The notes under the pieces were generated by a model. That model was not told the DNA's origin. It worked only from the letters and a program-made list of their open reading frames with translations, and did not search any database. A DNA stretch of 64,000 nt, taken from contig NZ_WMBB01000016.1 of NCBI RefSeq assembly GCF_009708175.1, positions 62,001 through 126,000 on the forward strand. Reading direction: 5' to 3'. Source of the DNA: Nocardia aurantiaca. Its GTDB lineage: Bacteria > Actinomycetota > Actinomycetes > Mycobacteriales > Mycobacteriaceae. Below, in pieces: positions 44,309-52,474 of the stretch; position 1 is the stretch's first letter; each line of letters begins with the position of its first letter. The translations under genes and the position numbers were made by a program.

Positions 44309-45066
44309 TTCGCCCACGGTGGCGCGGTCTTGCGCAGGAAGGCGTGCATGCCCGCGCGTGCTTCCTCCCCGGTGAAGAGTTGCGTCGACAGCGTCACCAT
44401 CTCCGGGCCGTAGGCGTCGAGGTCGGCGCGCAGCGCGCGGTTCAGCAGCCGTTTGGTCGCGGCCACCGCTCTGGGCGCTGTCCGGCGGAAGCCTGCGAGC
44501 ATCTCCGCGAGGCGCGTGTCGACATCGGATTCCGGTACGGCCTCGGTGATGAGCCCGATCCGGACGGCCTCGTCGGCATCGAAGCGCGCGGCCGACAGGA
44601 AATAGCGGGCTGCGGCGCGGGCATCGATCTTGGCCAGCAACGGAATCGAGATGATCGCCGGCGCCACCCCGATCGCGACCTCCGCGAAGGCGAAGTCGAC
44701 GTGATCGGCGACCAGCGCGACGTCGGCGGCGGCGACCAGTCCGGTTCCGCCCGCCCGCACGGGCCCCCGCAGCACCGCGATGACGGGCTGCGGGGCGTCG
44801 ATGATCTGGTGGAACAGGCCCAGCGCGGCCCGGGTCCCGGTCGAGGCGTCACCGTTGGATGATTCGGACAGGTCGGCGCCCGAGCAGAACACGGTACCGG
44901 TGTGCGTGAGCACCACGAACCGGGTCGTGTCGTCGCCGGTGGCTGTCGCCAAGTGAGCGGACAGCTCCTCGGTGAGCTGACGACTCAACGCGTTTCGATT
45001 GTGCGGCGAGTCCAAAGTGATCGTGGCTACGCCTTTTTCGATACTCAGATGGACGAGCTCGGTCAT
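44305..45066 (-). CDS. Enoyl-CoA hydratase, methylglutaconyl/isohexenylglutaconyl type (AtuE/LiuC-like)
   Basis: 253 residues of the crotonase family. The first catalytic Glu position is occupied by Val in AGGTGLVAAADV, and the second is kept in FAEVAIGVAPAIIS. This pattern (GGxxLVAAxD plus SEVxxGxxPAxIS) is that of methylglutaconyl-CoA and isohexenylglutaconyl-CoA hydratases, which act directly after the carboxylase step. It overlaps the carboxylase alpha gene by four bases, as expected for AtuE beside AtuF. Confidence 0.88.
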   Translation of the reverse strand: MTELVHLSIEKGVATITLDSPHNRNALSRQLTEELSAHLATATGDDTTRFVVLTHTGTVFCSGADLSESSNGDASTGTRAALGLFHQIIDAPQPVIAVLRGPVRAGGTGLVAAADVALVADHVDFAFAEVAIGVAPAIISIPLLAKIDARAAARYFLSAARFDADEAVRIGLITEAVPESDVDTRLAEMLAGFRRTAPRAVAATKRLLNRALRADLDAYGPEMVTLSTQLFTGEEARAGMHAFLRKTAPPWAK

Positions 45067-47030
45067 GACTCATCCGTCCTCTCGGCGACGATGGCGAGGA
45101 TGGCGCCGGCGTCGACCTGCTGGCCCACCACCACCTTGATCTCGGCGATGCCGTCGTCGGAGGCGGAGATGGTGTGGTGCATCTTCATCGCTTCCAGCGT
45201 GATGAGCGGATCGCCGTTGCTGACGGCATCGCCATCGGCGGCGTGCAGCGCGGTGACGGTGCCGGGCATCGGCGCGAGCAGGGTGCCCGCGGCGTGCTGT
45301 TCGGCCGGATCGGGGAATCGGTTGATGCGCTCGAGCGTCACCGCACCGGCAGAGCAGTCCACGCAGACCCGGTCGGGGTAGGTCGCCACCGTGAAAGTGG
45401 TTCGCAGACCGTCGACTTCGAGAGTGACCAGCGCGGGGCCGAAATCGACGACCCGTAGCCTGTCGAATCCCTCGAGCTGTATGCCGCCACGGGTCCACTG
45501 GTACTCGATGGCGATGGTGGTCGCGCCGACGGCATATTCCTTGCGCTGGGGGACCGCGGGCACATTGCGCCACGCTGATGGCAACCCGGCCAGATCCGCG
45601 ACCTTCGTGCGGTTGACCGCGGCGTCGGAGAGCGCGGCGGCTGCGGCGCACAGGCGCTGCACCTCGGGCGTGGCCAGTGGGCTCGCGAGTGTCTCCAGGC
45701 CGTGGCGGCCGAAGAAGGAGGTGTCGAAATCACCTGCGCGGAACTCCTCGTGGTGCAGCAGCCGCACCAGCAGGTCCCGGTTGGTGGTGACACCGTGCAG
45801 GTGGGCTTCCCCCAGAGCTCCGGCCAGCCTCGCGATGGCTTCACCGCGATTGGGCGCCCAGGTGATCACCTTGGCCAGCATGGCGTCGTAATGGGTGCTG
45901 ACGGTGTCGCCGCTGCGATACCCGGCATCGACGCGCAGTCCGTAACGCTGCGGACGGTCGAAACACGCAGCGGGGCTAGGGAATTCGAAACGGTGGAGAT
46001 GGCCGGCGGTGGGCTGCCAGTCGTGCGCGGGATCCTCGGCATACAGCCGGGCCTCGATCGAGTGGCCGTCGAACGGCGGTGGGCCGTCCTGGGGGAGGGG
46101 CTCGCCGAGGGCGATCCGCAGCTGCCAGGCCACCAGATCCAGTCCGGTGACGCATTCGGTGACCGGATGCTCCACCTGCAGGCGGGTGTTCATCTCGAGG
46201 AAGTAGAACCGGCCCGCCTCGGTGGCCAGGAATTCCACGGTGCCCGCGCCGACGTAGCCGACCGCTTCGGCCGCGGCTACCGCTGCGCCGCAGAGCCTTT
46301 CGCGCATCTCGGGGTCGACCATCGGCGACGGCGTCTCCTCGATGATCTTCTGGTGGCGGCGTTGGATGGAACACTCCCGCTCGCCCAGCGCCCAGGTGGT
46401 GCCGTGCTCGTCGGCGAGGATCTGCACCTCGATGTGGCGACCGCGCTCCAGATACGGCTCGCAGAACACAGTGGGGTCGCCGAACGCGGAGGCGGCCTCG
46501 GAACTGGCTGCGGCCACCGTGTCGGGCAGCTCGGCCAGCGAGCGGGCGACCCGCATGCCGCGCCCGCCGCCGCCCGCGGATGCCTTGACGAGCACCGGCA
46601 GTTGGTCGTCGGTGACCGCGGCGGGCTCGAGTTCGGTCAGCACGGGAACCCCGGCGTCGTCCATGAGCTTCTTGGAGCGGATCTTCGAGCCCATCGTCTC
46701 GATCGCCGCTGGCGGCGGACCGACCCAGGTCAGCCCGGCATCGATCACCGCCTGCGCGAATTCGGCGTTCTCGGAGAGGAATCCGTATCCGGGATGGATG
46801 GCGTCGGCGTCGGTGCGCCGAGCGGCTTCGATGAGAAGGTCGGCGCGCAGATAGGTCTCGGCCGGCGTGTTGCCGGGAAGCCATACGGCGGTATCGGCCT
46901 GTTCCACATGCGCGGCGGCGGCGTCGGCGTCGGAGAACACCGCGACGGTCGAGATGCCGAGGTCGCGGCAGGTCCGGAAGATCCGGCAGGCGATCTCGCC
47001 CCGGTTGGCGACCAGAAGTCGGCGAATCAT
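45063..47030 (-). CDS. Acyl-CoA carboxylase alpha subunit: biotin carboxylase plus carrier domain (AtuF-like)
   Basis: 655 residues. The N-terminal biotin carboxylase includes the ATP-grasp loop KASAGGGGRGMRVARS and EMNTRLQVEHPVTE. A middle domain and a C-terminal biotinyl domain follow, with EAMKM and the biotinylated Lys at about residue 616. Methylcrotonyl- and geranyl-CoA carboxylase alpha subunits have this layout. It carboxylates biotin with ATP and bicarbonate; the beta subunit transfers the carboxylate to a beta-methyl branched enoyl-CoA. Twelve bases separate it from the beta gene. Confidence 0.92.
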   Translation of the reverse strand: MIRRLLVANRGEIACRIFRTCRDLGISTVAVFSDADAAAAHVEQADTAVWLPGNTPAETYLRADLLIEAARRTDADAIHPGYGFLSENAEFAQAVIDAGLTWVGPPPAAIETMGSKIRSKKLMDDAGVPVLTELEPAAVTDDQLPVLVKASAGGGGRGMRVARSLAELPDTVAAASSEAASAFGDPTVFCEPYLERGRHIEVQILADEHGTTWALGERECSIQRRHQKIIEETPSPMVDPEMRERLCGAAVAAAEAVGYVGAGTVEFLATEAGRFYFLEMNTRLQVEHPVTECVTGLDLVAWQLRIALGEPLPQDGPPPFDGHSIEARLYAEDPAHDWQPTAGHLHRFEFPSPAACFDRPQRYGLRVDAGYRSGDTVSTHYDAMLAKVITWAPNRGEAIARLAGALGEAHLHGVTTNRDLLVRLLHHEEFRAGDFDTSFFGRHGLETLASPLATPEVQRLCAAAAALSDAAVNRTKVADLAGLPSAWRNVPAVPQRKEYAVGATTIAIEYQWTRGGIQLEGFDRLRVVDFGPALVTLEVDGLRTTFTVATYPDRVCVDCSAGAVTLERINRFPDPAEQHAAGTLLAPMPGTVTALHAADGDAVSNGDPLITLEAMKMHHTISASDDGIAEIKVVVGQQVDAGAILAIVAERTDES

Positions 47031-47042
47031 ATTTTCACTACC

Positions 47043-48644
47043 TCACATTCGGAACACGCCGAAGCCGTCTTTGACGCCGGCGACGGGGGCGTTGTGGGCT
47101 ACCGACAGGCACAGTCCGAGGACGGTGCGGGTGTCGCGGGGGTCGATGATGCCGTCGTCGAACAGGCGCGCGGACAGGAACGGGGCCAGCGATTCGCGCT
47201 CGATCTGTTCCTCGATGTTCTTGCGCATCGCAGCATCCGCGGCCTCGTCGAACTCCAAGCCCTTGGCGGCGGCGGCCTGACGCGCCACGATGGACAGCAC
47301 CCCGGCGAGTTGTTCACCGCCCATCACCGCGGACTTGGAATTGGGCCAGTTGAACAGGAAGCGCGGATCGTAGGAGCGCCCGCACATGCCGTAGGTGCCC
47401 GCGCCGTAGGACGAGCCCATGTTGATGGTGATGTGGGGGACGCGGCTGTTGGAGACGGCGTTGATCATCATCGCCCCGTGCTTGATGATGCCGTCGCGCT
47501 CGTATTCCGCGCCGACCATGAATCCGGTGGTGTTCTGCAGGAACAGCAGCGGGGTGTCGGTCTGGTTGCACAGCTGGATGAACTGGGATCCCTTGTGTGC
47601 TTCCTGGCTGAACAGGATGCCGCGGGCGTTGGCCAGGATCCCGATCGGATAGCCGTGTACAGACGCCCAACCGGTGACCAGGCTGCTGCCGTAGAGGGGC
47701 TTGAACTCGTCGAACCGGGACCCGTCGACGATGCGGGCGATCACGTCCTTCGGGTCGAACGGCCGCTTGAGATCGGTCGGGATCAGCCCCAGCAGCTCCT
47801 CGGGATCGTGCAGCGGCTCCTCGGCCGGGCGCGACGGTCCCGGACCGGCCTTGCGCCAGTTGAGATTCGCTATGATCTGGCGACCGCGACGGATGGCGTC
47901 GATCTCGTCGTTGGCCAGGTAGTCGGCCAAACCGGAATAGCGGGCGTGCATTTCGGCGCCGCCGAGGGTCTCGTCGTCGGACTCCTCTCCGGTCGCCATC
48001 TTCACCAGTGGAGGCCCGGCCAGGAACACCTTGGCGCGTTCCTTGACCATCACCACGTAGTCGCTCATACCGGGCACGTAGGCACCACCGGCGGTGGCGT
48101 TGCCGAACACCAACGAGATCACCGGACGATGCGCGGCCGAAGCCCGCGTCATGTTACGGAACGTGGCACCGGCGGGGGTGAAGATATCGGCCTGGGTGGG
48201 CAGATCAGCACCGCCGGACTCGACGAGATTGATTGTCGGCAGCCCGTTCTCGGCGGCGATCTGCTGCAGCCGAAGACCCTTCTTCAGCGTGTAGGGGTTC
48301 TGGGTGCCGCCCTTGATGCTCGGCTCATGCGACATGATCGCGCATTCGACGCCCTCGACGATGCCGATGCCGGTGACCATGCTCGCACCGACGTGGAACT
48401 GTGTGCCCCACGCCGCCAACGGCGACAACTCCAGGAACGGGGTATCCGGATCCAGCAGCAACTGGATCCGCTCCCTGGGCAGCAGCTTGCCCCGATCACG
48501 GTGGCGCTTCACGTAACTCGGGCCGCCGCCGTCGATGGTCTTGGCGTGCTCGGCGTCGATCTCGGCGATCTTGTCCAGCATCGCCGCGCGCAGTGACGCA
48601 TAGTCGTCGGAATTGGTGTCAATGGTGCTGCGTAGTACCGTCAT
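47043..48644 (-). CDS. Acyl-CoA carboxylase beta subunit, carboxyltransferase (AtuC-like)
   Basis: 533 residues with two carboxyltransferase halves. The N-half has KRHRDRGKLLPRERIQLLLD, SPLAAWGTQFHVGAS and NPYTLKKGLRLQQIA; the C-half has LFLQNTTGFMVGAEYE and GRSYDPRFLFNWPN. Size and motifs fit methylcrotonyl/geranyl-CoA carboxylase beta rather than the longer acetyl-CoA type. It carboxylates the methyl branch that blocks beta-oxidation. The N-half is the piece preserved in the fused pseudogene at 17104. Confidence 0.92.
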   Translation of the reverse strand: MTVLRSTIDTNSDDYASLRAAMLDKIAEIDAEHAKTIDGGGPSYVKRHRDRGKLLPRERIQLLLDPDTPFLELSPLAAWGTQFHVGASMVTGIGIVEGVECAIMSHEPSIKGGTQNPYTLKKGLRLQQIAAENGLPTINLVESGGADLPTQADIFTPAGATFRNMTRASAAHRPVISLVFGNATAGGAYVPGMSDYVVMVKERAKVFLAGPPLVKMATGEESDDETLGGAEMHARYSGLADYLANDEIDAIRRGRQIIANLNWRKAGPGPSRPAEEPLHDPEELLGLIPTDLKRPFDPKDVIARIVDGSRFDEFKPLYGSSLVTGWASVHGYPIGILANARGILFSQEAHKGSQFIQLCNQTDTPLLFLQNTTGFMVGAEYERDGIIKHGAMMINAVSNSRVPHITINMGSSYGAGTYGMCGRSYDPRFLFNWPNSKSAVMGGEQLAGVLSIVARQAAAAKGLEFDEAADAAMRKNIEEQIERESLAPFLSARLFDDGIIDPRDTRTVLGLCLSVAHNAPVAGVKDGFGVFRM

Positions 48645-48722
48645 TGGAATCCCAATCGTCTGGCCGGCAGGCCGGTCATGAATGTGTGCTCTCGCCGATT
48701 CGGATCGGTCGGGCTATCGGCT

Positions 48723-49520
48723 TCACGCGAACTGCCCCGGTGTGCGTCCGGCTCCGGGCGGGCCCGCGAAGGCTTGGGCGATGTTCAGCCACTCGTCGGC
48801 GATCGGACCCTCGGCGACCAGCGCGAGGTCTTCGCGGTGGCGGCGCTGGGTCGCCAACAGGCAGAAGTCCAGCGCCGGACCGGTCACCCTGTTGAGCGCG
48901 TCCGGCTCGCCCCAGCTCCAGATGTCCCCGTCGGGTCCCTTCAGCTCGACGCGCACCGGACTCTCGGGCGGATACTTGTCGTTGGCGGTGAACGCGTAAG
49001 GCATTGCGCGCACACCGATGTGAGCGACATGGCGCAGACGCGCGGTCGGTGTCCGCACGACACCCAAGGCATCGGCGACATCCTGGCCGTGCGCCCAGGT
49101 CTCCATCAAGCGCGCCGTCGTCATCGATGCCGGGCTCATCGACGGACCCAGCCACGGCAACTTCGATTCCGGTGCCACCGCGGCCAGCGCCGCGGCCAAA
49201 CGCTCGCGGCCCGCGCGCCAGCGCGCCAGCAGCATCGCCGGAGCTTGGCGCGCCCCGAATTCGGTGCCCGCGTTGACGAATTCGTCGACACCCGCGCCGG
49301 CCAACCCTCTGCCCAGCTCCGACCGGAACTTGTCGGCGTCGGTCGCGGCCAGTGCCGCGAAGTCGTCCGCCCATGCCAGGTGTGCGATCTGGTGCGCGAT
49401 CGTCCAGCCTTCGGCCGGTGTCGCGGTCCGCCACCCGGACGGATCGAGCCCGGCGACCAGATTATCGAGGTCCGCGCTCTCCGCGGCCAGGTCACGCAAC
49501 ACAGCTATCAGATCGGCCAT
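48723..49520 (-). CDS. TIGR03084-like DinB-fold metal-binding protein, locus B copy
   Basis: 265 residues, paralogous to 18480-19286 (shared GWTIAHQIAHLAW/GWTIADQISHLAY, KLPWLGPSMS/KLPWFGPPMS, ARLMETWAHGQDV and LDFCLLATQRRHREDL). Probable metal ligands are the His of HQIAHL and TWAHG. First gene of the 12-kb minus-strand locus B operon, starting 82 bases from the divergent TetR. The family function is unknown; the repeated link with carboxylase and AtuA genes suggests a dedicated step. Confidence 0.82.
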   Translation of the reverse strand: MADLIAVLRDLAAESADLDNLVAGLDPSGWRTATPAEGWTIAHQIAHLAWADDFAALAATDADKFRSELGRGLAGAGVDEFVNAGTEFGARQAPAMLLARWRAGRERLAAALAAVAPESKLPWLGPSMSPASMTTARLMETWAHGQDVADALGVVRTPTARLRHVAHIGVRAMPYAFTANDKYPPESPVRVELKGPDGDIWSWGEPDALNRVTGPALDFCLLATQRRHREDLALVAEGPIADEWLNIAQAFAGPPGAGRTPGQFA

Positions 49521-49602
49521 CTCCGCCTCCGAGTTAAATTAATGAGCGCTAATATACATAGTGATAGTATGCCCGGCAATACCCTCACGACCCAGGAGAG
49601 CC
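49521..49602. promoter_or_regulatory. Divergent promoter/operator of locus B and its TetR gene
   Basis: An 82-base AT-rich gap between the TIGR03084-like gene and the TetR gene. ATGAGCGCTAAT (49542-49553) is a dyad around AGCGCT with one mismatched pair, and ATAC...GTAT (49554-49570) is a second dyad. These are the natural binding sites for the adjacent repressor. CCAGGAGA precedes the TetR ATG. Confidence 0.5.
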
Positions 49603-50307
49603 ATGGCAGCCACTCGACCGCGACTACGTCCGGATTCGCCGCTGCGCGGACCAGGACGCCCCAAGGCGGCAGACGGTCTCGACACTCGTGAGGTCCTGTT
49701 GCGGGTCGGGCTGCGGCTCTTCGCGACGAAGGGCTTCGCGGGCGTCTCGGTGAACGAGATCGCCGAGGCCGCAAAGGTTTCCGCGCCGGTGATCTACCAG
49801 CGCTTCGGGAGCAAGGCGGGCCTGTTCGTGGCCGTCGCCGAGGACGTGTACGCGCGCGGACTGGGGCACCTGGAGTCGAGCATGGCGGGCGTCGAAAGGT
49901 TCGACGAGGCGATCGACCTTGTGTTGCAAGGGTTCGCCGAGCTCTATCGGATGGACCGTGAGCTGACCGCCATGGTGCTGACCGTGCTCGTGGAGGTGAG
50001 TCGCGACGACGTGCTGGCCGACGAGCTACAGCCGACGCTGCGTACGTTCCGGGCGTTCTTCGACGGCATTGCCGCGCTGGCCCCGCCCACGATCGCATCG
50101 GACGCGCGTTCCCGGCGCGACCTGTCCCGCGCCCTGGTCGCCATGTGCAGTGGTCTGACCAGCGCAGCCGTCATGACCACCAACGCCGCCGATTACGAGA
50201 GCATGGTGGAGATCATGCGGACCATCATCACGGTGCGTACACGTGAGGTGACCGGTGTCCAGGATCTGTCGGCGACCGAGAATTGCCAAGCGGCTCAGTA
50301 TGAATGA
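49603..50307 (+). CDS. TetR family transcriptional regulator, locus B (AtuR-like position)
   Basis: 234 residues: a basic N-terminal tail (RPRLRPDSPLRGPGRPK), then the helix-turn-helix at about 48-68 (VSVNEIAEAAKVSAPVIYQRF) and a ligand domain. ATG 49603 has AGGAG eight bases upstream; the frame is open further back but without a better start. Divergent from the atu-like operon, as AtuR is in Pseudomonas, so autoregulated repression relieved by an acyl-CoA is likely (inference). Confidence 0.9.
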   Translation: MAATRPRLRPDSPLRGPGRPKAADGLDTREVLLRVGLRLFATKGFAGVSVNEIAEAAKVSAPVIYQRFGSKAGLFVAVAEDVYARGLGHLESSMAGVERFDEAIDLVLQGFAELYRMDRELTAMVLTVLVEVSRDDVLADELQPTLRTFRAFFDGIAALAPPTIASDARSRRDLSRALVAMCSGLTSAAVMTTNAADYESMVEIMRTIITVRTREVTGVQDLSATENCQAAQYE

Positions 50308-50308
50308 T

Positions 50309-50358
50309 CCGGGCGCTCATCCCGCTGTTTTCGGGGTCGGCGGGGCGAGCGCCCGGAC
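50309..50358. terminator. Bidirectional stem-loop between convergent TetR genes
   Basis: TCCGGGCGCTC (50309-50319) pairs exactly with GAGCGCCCGGA (50348-50358); inner CCCGC/GCGGG extends the stem and TTTT lies in the loop. It starts one base past one stop and ends two bases before the other. Confidence 0.7.
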
Positions 50359-50360
50359 GC

Positions 50361-51005
50361 TCAGCCGATGCGATCCGATGCGGCGGTCGAAATCGCGCCG
50401 TAGGTGAGCCGTGCTATCTTCTCGACGAGTTCGGCACGGCTGACCTGGAGATCGCCGGAGAGGTAGGCGATGCAGAGCTGGACGAGCCCGCCGGCGATGA
50501 AGAGCGCGCTGGTGCGGTCGACACCGATGTCCGCGGCATTCACGTCGCTGGTTATCGCGGTGGTGACGATATAGACGAGCTGCTGCAATTCTTGGCGCAC
50601 GCGTGGACTGCCCGCGGAGACCGCGACGATGAGGTCGGCCTTTCGCGGGTCATCCACGAGTGCGCCCAGGACCGTATCCAGACCTTGCCGCAAGCGGTCG
50701 AGTATCTCTTCCGCGGATGCCGTTCTCGGGTCGGGCAGCTGTTTCGCGTGCAGGGCGGCCATACCGGTCTCGAGCAGCTCGGTCACGACCTCGCGCAACG
50801 CCTCGACCAGCAGATCGTCGATGCTGGTGAAGCTTTCGTAGAAGTATCGGCTGGACAGCTTCGCCTGCGCGGTGACGCTGCGGACGCCGAGTGCGGGCAG
50901 GCCACCGGTGTGGGCGAGGGTCAACGCGGCGTCGATCAGCGCTTCCTTACGGCGTTGGCGTCGCTCATCGGGAGTCTCGCCGAGAAAGTTTCGTGATTCG
51001 ACCAT
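50361..51005 (-). CDS. TetR family transcriptional regulator
   Basis: 214 residues. The helix-turn-helix lies at about 39-58 (LGVRSVTAQAKLSSRYFYESF), after the characteristic TPDERRQRRKEALIDAALTL. ATG 51005 has GGAAG upstream. Its promoter region faces the sixth dyad element and the hydrolase/Baeyer-Villiger operon. Of the four TetR genes here, this one and the one at 3408 are the only ones next to a TTGAC dyad, so they are the two best candidates for the regulon's repressor. Confidence 0.9.
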   Translation of the reverse strand: MVESRNFLGETPDERRQRRKEALIDAALTLAHTGGLPALGVRSVTAQAKLSSRYFYESFTSIDDLLVEALREVVTELLETGMAALHAKQLPDPRTASAEEILDRLRQGLDTVLGALVDDPRKADLIVAVSAGSPRVRQELQQLVYIVTTAITSDVNAADIGVDRTSALFIAGGLVQLCIAYLSGDLQVSRAELVEKIARLTYGAISTAASDRIG

Positions 51006-51211
51006 GTCTTCCAGCTTTCCATGGGTGGGGTGCGGCCGCGCCGAGGGTGCCCGCATTTGATGGGGCGCCGTGGCCTGTCCGGTAACGGCGGACGCGTGCT
51101 GTCGCCTGTTTGCCAGAGCTTCGCGTCGATGAACTCCGAGGTCGGGCTGTTGTCGTCTCGGGGAGGTGTGCCGATCCTGCCTCGTTGCTGGGCGTTCGTC
51201 GCCGACTGATG

Positions 51212-51256
51212 TTGACAACGATAGTCTCCTACTATGTAGGATACTGTCGTATTCAA
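51212..51256. promoter_or_regulatory. Long dyad promoter/operator, copy 6 (most symmetric core)
   Basis: 45 bp. Left half TTGACAACGATAGTCTCCTAC and right half mirror of TTGAATACGACAGTATCCTAC match at 17 of 21 positions around only TAT. Compared with the 54-bp copies, nine bases are missing from the centre. TTGACA and TAGGAT (19-base spacer) form a plausible promoter. Fifteen bases after its end comes a small ORF with a strong ribosome-binding site. Confidence 0.75.
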
Positions 51257-51271
51257 CATTGGAGGAGTGCA

Positions 51272-51457
51272 ATGACGCACACACCCGCGATCGATGAACG
51301 GCCGTCGCGCATACGGTGCTCCGACGCATCGTCCTCCCGTGTCAGCGGCCGGAGGATGATCTCCGCTCAGGCGATCGGCCCGGGGCGGCATTGGATTCGG
51401 ATCGGTCGCCGCCCCTGCGATGACCTGGTCCCGAGCCGGGAAGGGGGATCGCGATGA
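51272..51457 (+). CDS. Small Arg-rich ORF (61 aa) coupled to the hydrolase gene
   Basis: ATG 51272 follows GGAGGAG six bases upstream, the best ribosome-binding site in this operon. The product (MTHTPAIDERPSRIRCSD...) is basic and Ser/Arg-rich, with no family I recognise. Its TGA overlaps the ATG of the alpha/beta hydrolase (ATGA), so the two are translationally coupled. It could be a leader peptide, a small protein or a spacer. Its composition is less protein-like than its neighbours. Confidence 0.45.
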   Translation: MTHTPAIDERPSRIRCSDASSSRVSGRRMISAQAIGPGRHWIRIGRRPCDDLVPSREGGSR

Positions 51458-52395
51458 GATCCCGTGCATCACGACGGTCGCGTACATTGCGAGCGGTGGC
51501 GGCGGCGACGATTCAACCGATCGCGGCCGCGGCGCCTGTCGAAGAGCGCACGCTGCCGGTTGCTCGCCGAATTGTCGACCAGGTCATGTGTTCGGTGGCT
51601 CCGGTGCTCGACGGCACGACGGTCGAACGTATCCGCGACGGGGTGGACGGGGAGCTCGTGTGTGCCGAGCTGGTGCGTGCCGCCAACGTCGGTGATCCTT
51701 CGGCGGCAATCTTGTACGTGCACGGCGGCGGTTTCGTGGCCGGTTCGGCCCGCGGTTATCGCGGGTTCGCGTCTCGTCTGTCGATGGCGACGCGGTTGCC
51801 GGTGCTCGTCGTCGACTACAGGCTGGCCCCCGAATATCCGAGCCCGGCGGCGCAAATGGATGTCGTGGCTGCCCACCAGTGGTTGCTGAACCGGGGGTAC
51901 GACCCCGACCGCGTCATCATCTCGGGCGATTCGGCCGGAGGATTTCTCGCGACCGACTTCGCTCTCACGAACGCGCGAATCGGCGCGCTGGCTCCGCTGG
52001 GGATGGTCTTGTTCTCCCCGATGGCGGATCTGAGGCTCGGGCTGGCGAGTGCCGCACAGCGACGCAGCCGGGACGCATTTCTGTCTCATGCCTTGTCGGC
52101 GAAAGCGATTCGCCACTTCACCGCTCACCCCGCCGAGTTGCGCATCGAGCCCGGCCTGGCGCTGCCGCCGACGCTGATCCAATACGGCGGCGCCGAGTTC
52201 TTCGCGCCTGACGCGGTGGCGCTGGCCGAGCGGCTGCACGCCGCCGGTGCCTACTGCGAGCTGCAGGAGTGGCCGGATCAGACACATGTATTCCAGATGA
52301 TGCCGGCACTGGTGCCCGAGGCGCGGTTCGCCTTCGGCGCGGTAGGCCGGTTCACCGACGCGGTTCTGGCCTCTGCCGAGGCGTCCGCAAGCTGA
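51454..52395 (+). CDS. Alpha/beta hydrolase, HSL-type esterase/lipase
   Basis: 313 residues. The oxyanion-hole motif HGGGF is at about 90-94, nucleophile motif GDSAGG at about 158-163, and the His of DQTHVF near 278; an acidic residue lies near 252. This is the hormone-sensitive-lipase family. Placed directly before a Baeyer-Villiger monooxygenase gene, it probably hydrolyses the ester or lactone that enzyme makes (inference from many such pairs). ATG 51454 is coupled to the small ORF upstream. Confidence 0.9.
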   Translation: MRSRASRRSRTLRAVAAATIQPIAAAAPVEERTLPVARRIVDQVMCSVAPVLDGTTVERIRDGVDGELVCAELVRAANVGDPSAAILYVHGGGFVAGSARGYRGFASRLSMATRLPVLVVDYRLAPEYPSPAAQMDVVAAHQWLLNRGYDPDRVIISGDSAGGFLATDFALTNARIGALAPLGMVLFSPMADLRLGLASAAQRRSRDAFLSHALSAKAIRHFTAHPAELRIEPGLALPPTLIQYGGAEFFAPDAVALAERLHAAGAYCELQEWPDQTHVFQMMPALVPEARFAFGAVGRFTDAVLASAEASAS

Positions 52396-52474
52396 CATCG
52401 AAGCCGCTATCACGTTGGGAAGCAACGATTCCCGAGTTCGTGGTAGCGGAGCTAACGAAGGATGGAGCAAGAGA

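Noticed and set aside
45702-48596. 964-codon plus-strand ORF antisense to both carboxylase genes
   Set aside because: It spans two well-conserved enzymes on the other strand and their junction. Its composition (Gly/Val/His rich without motifs) is that of a mirror frame.
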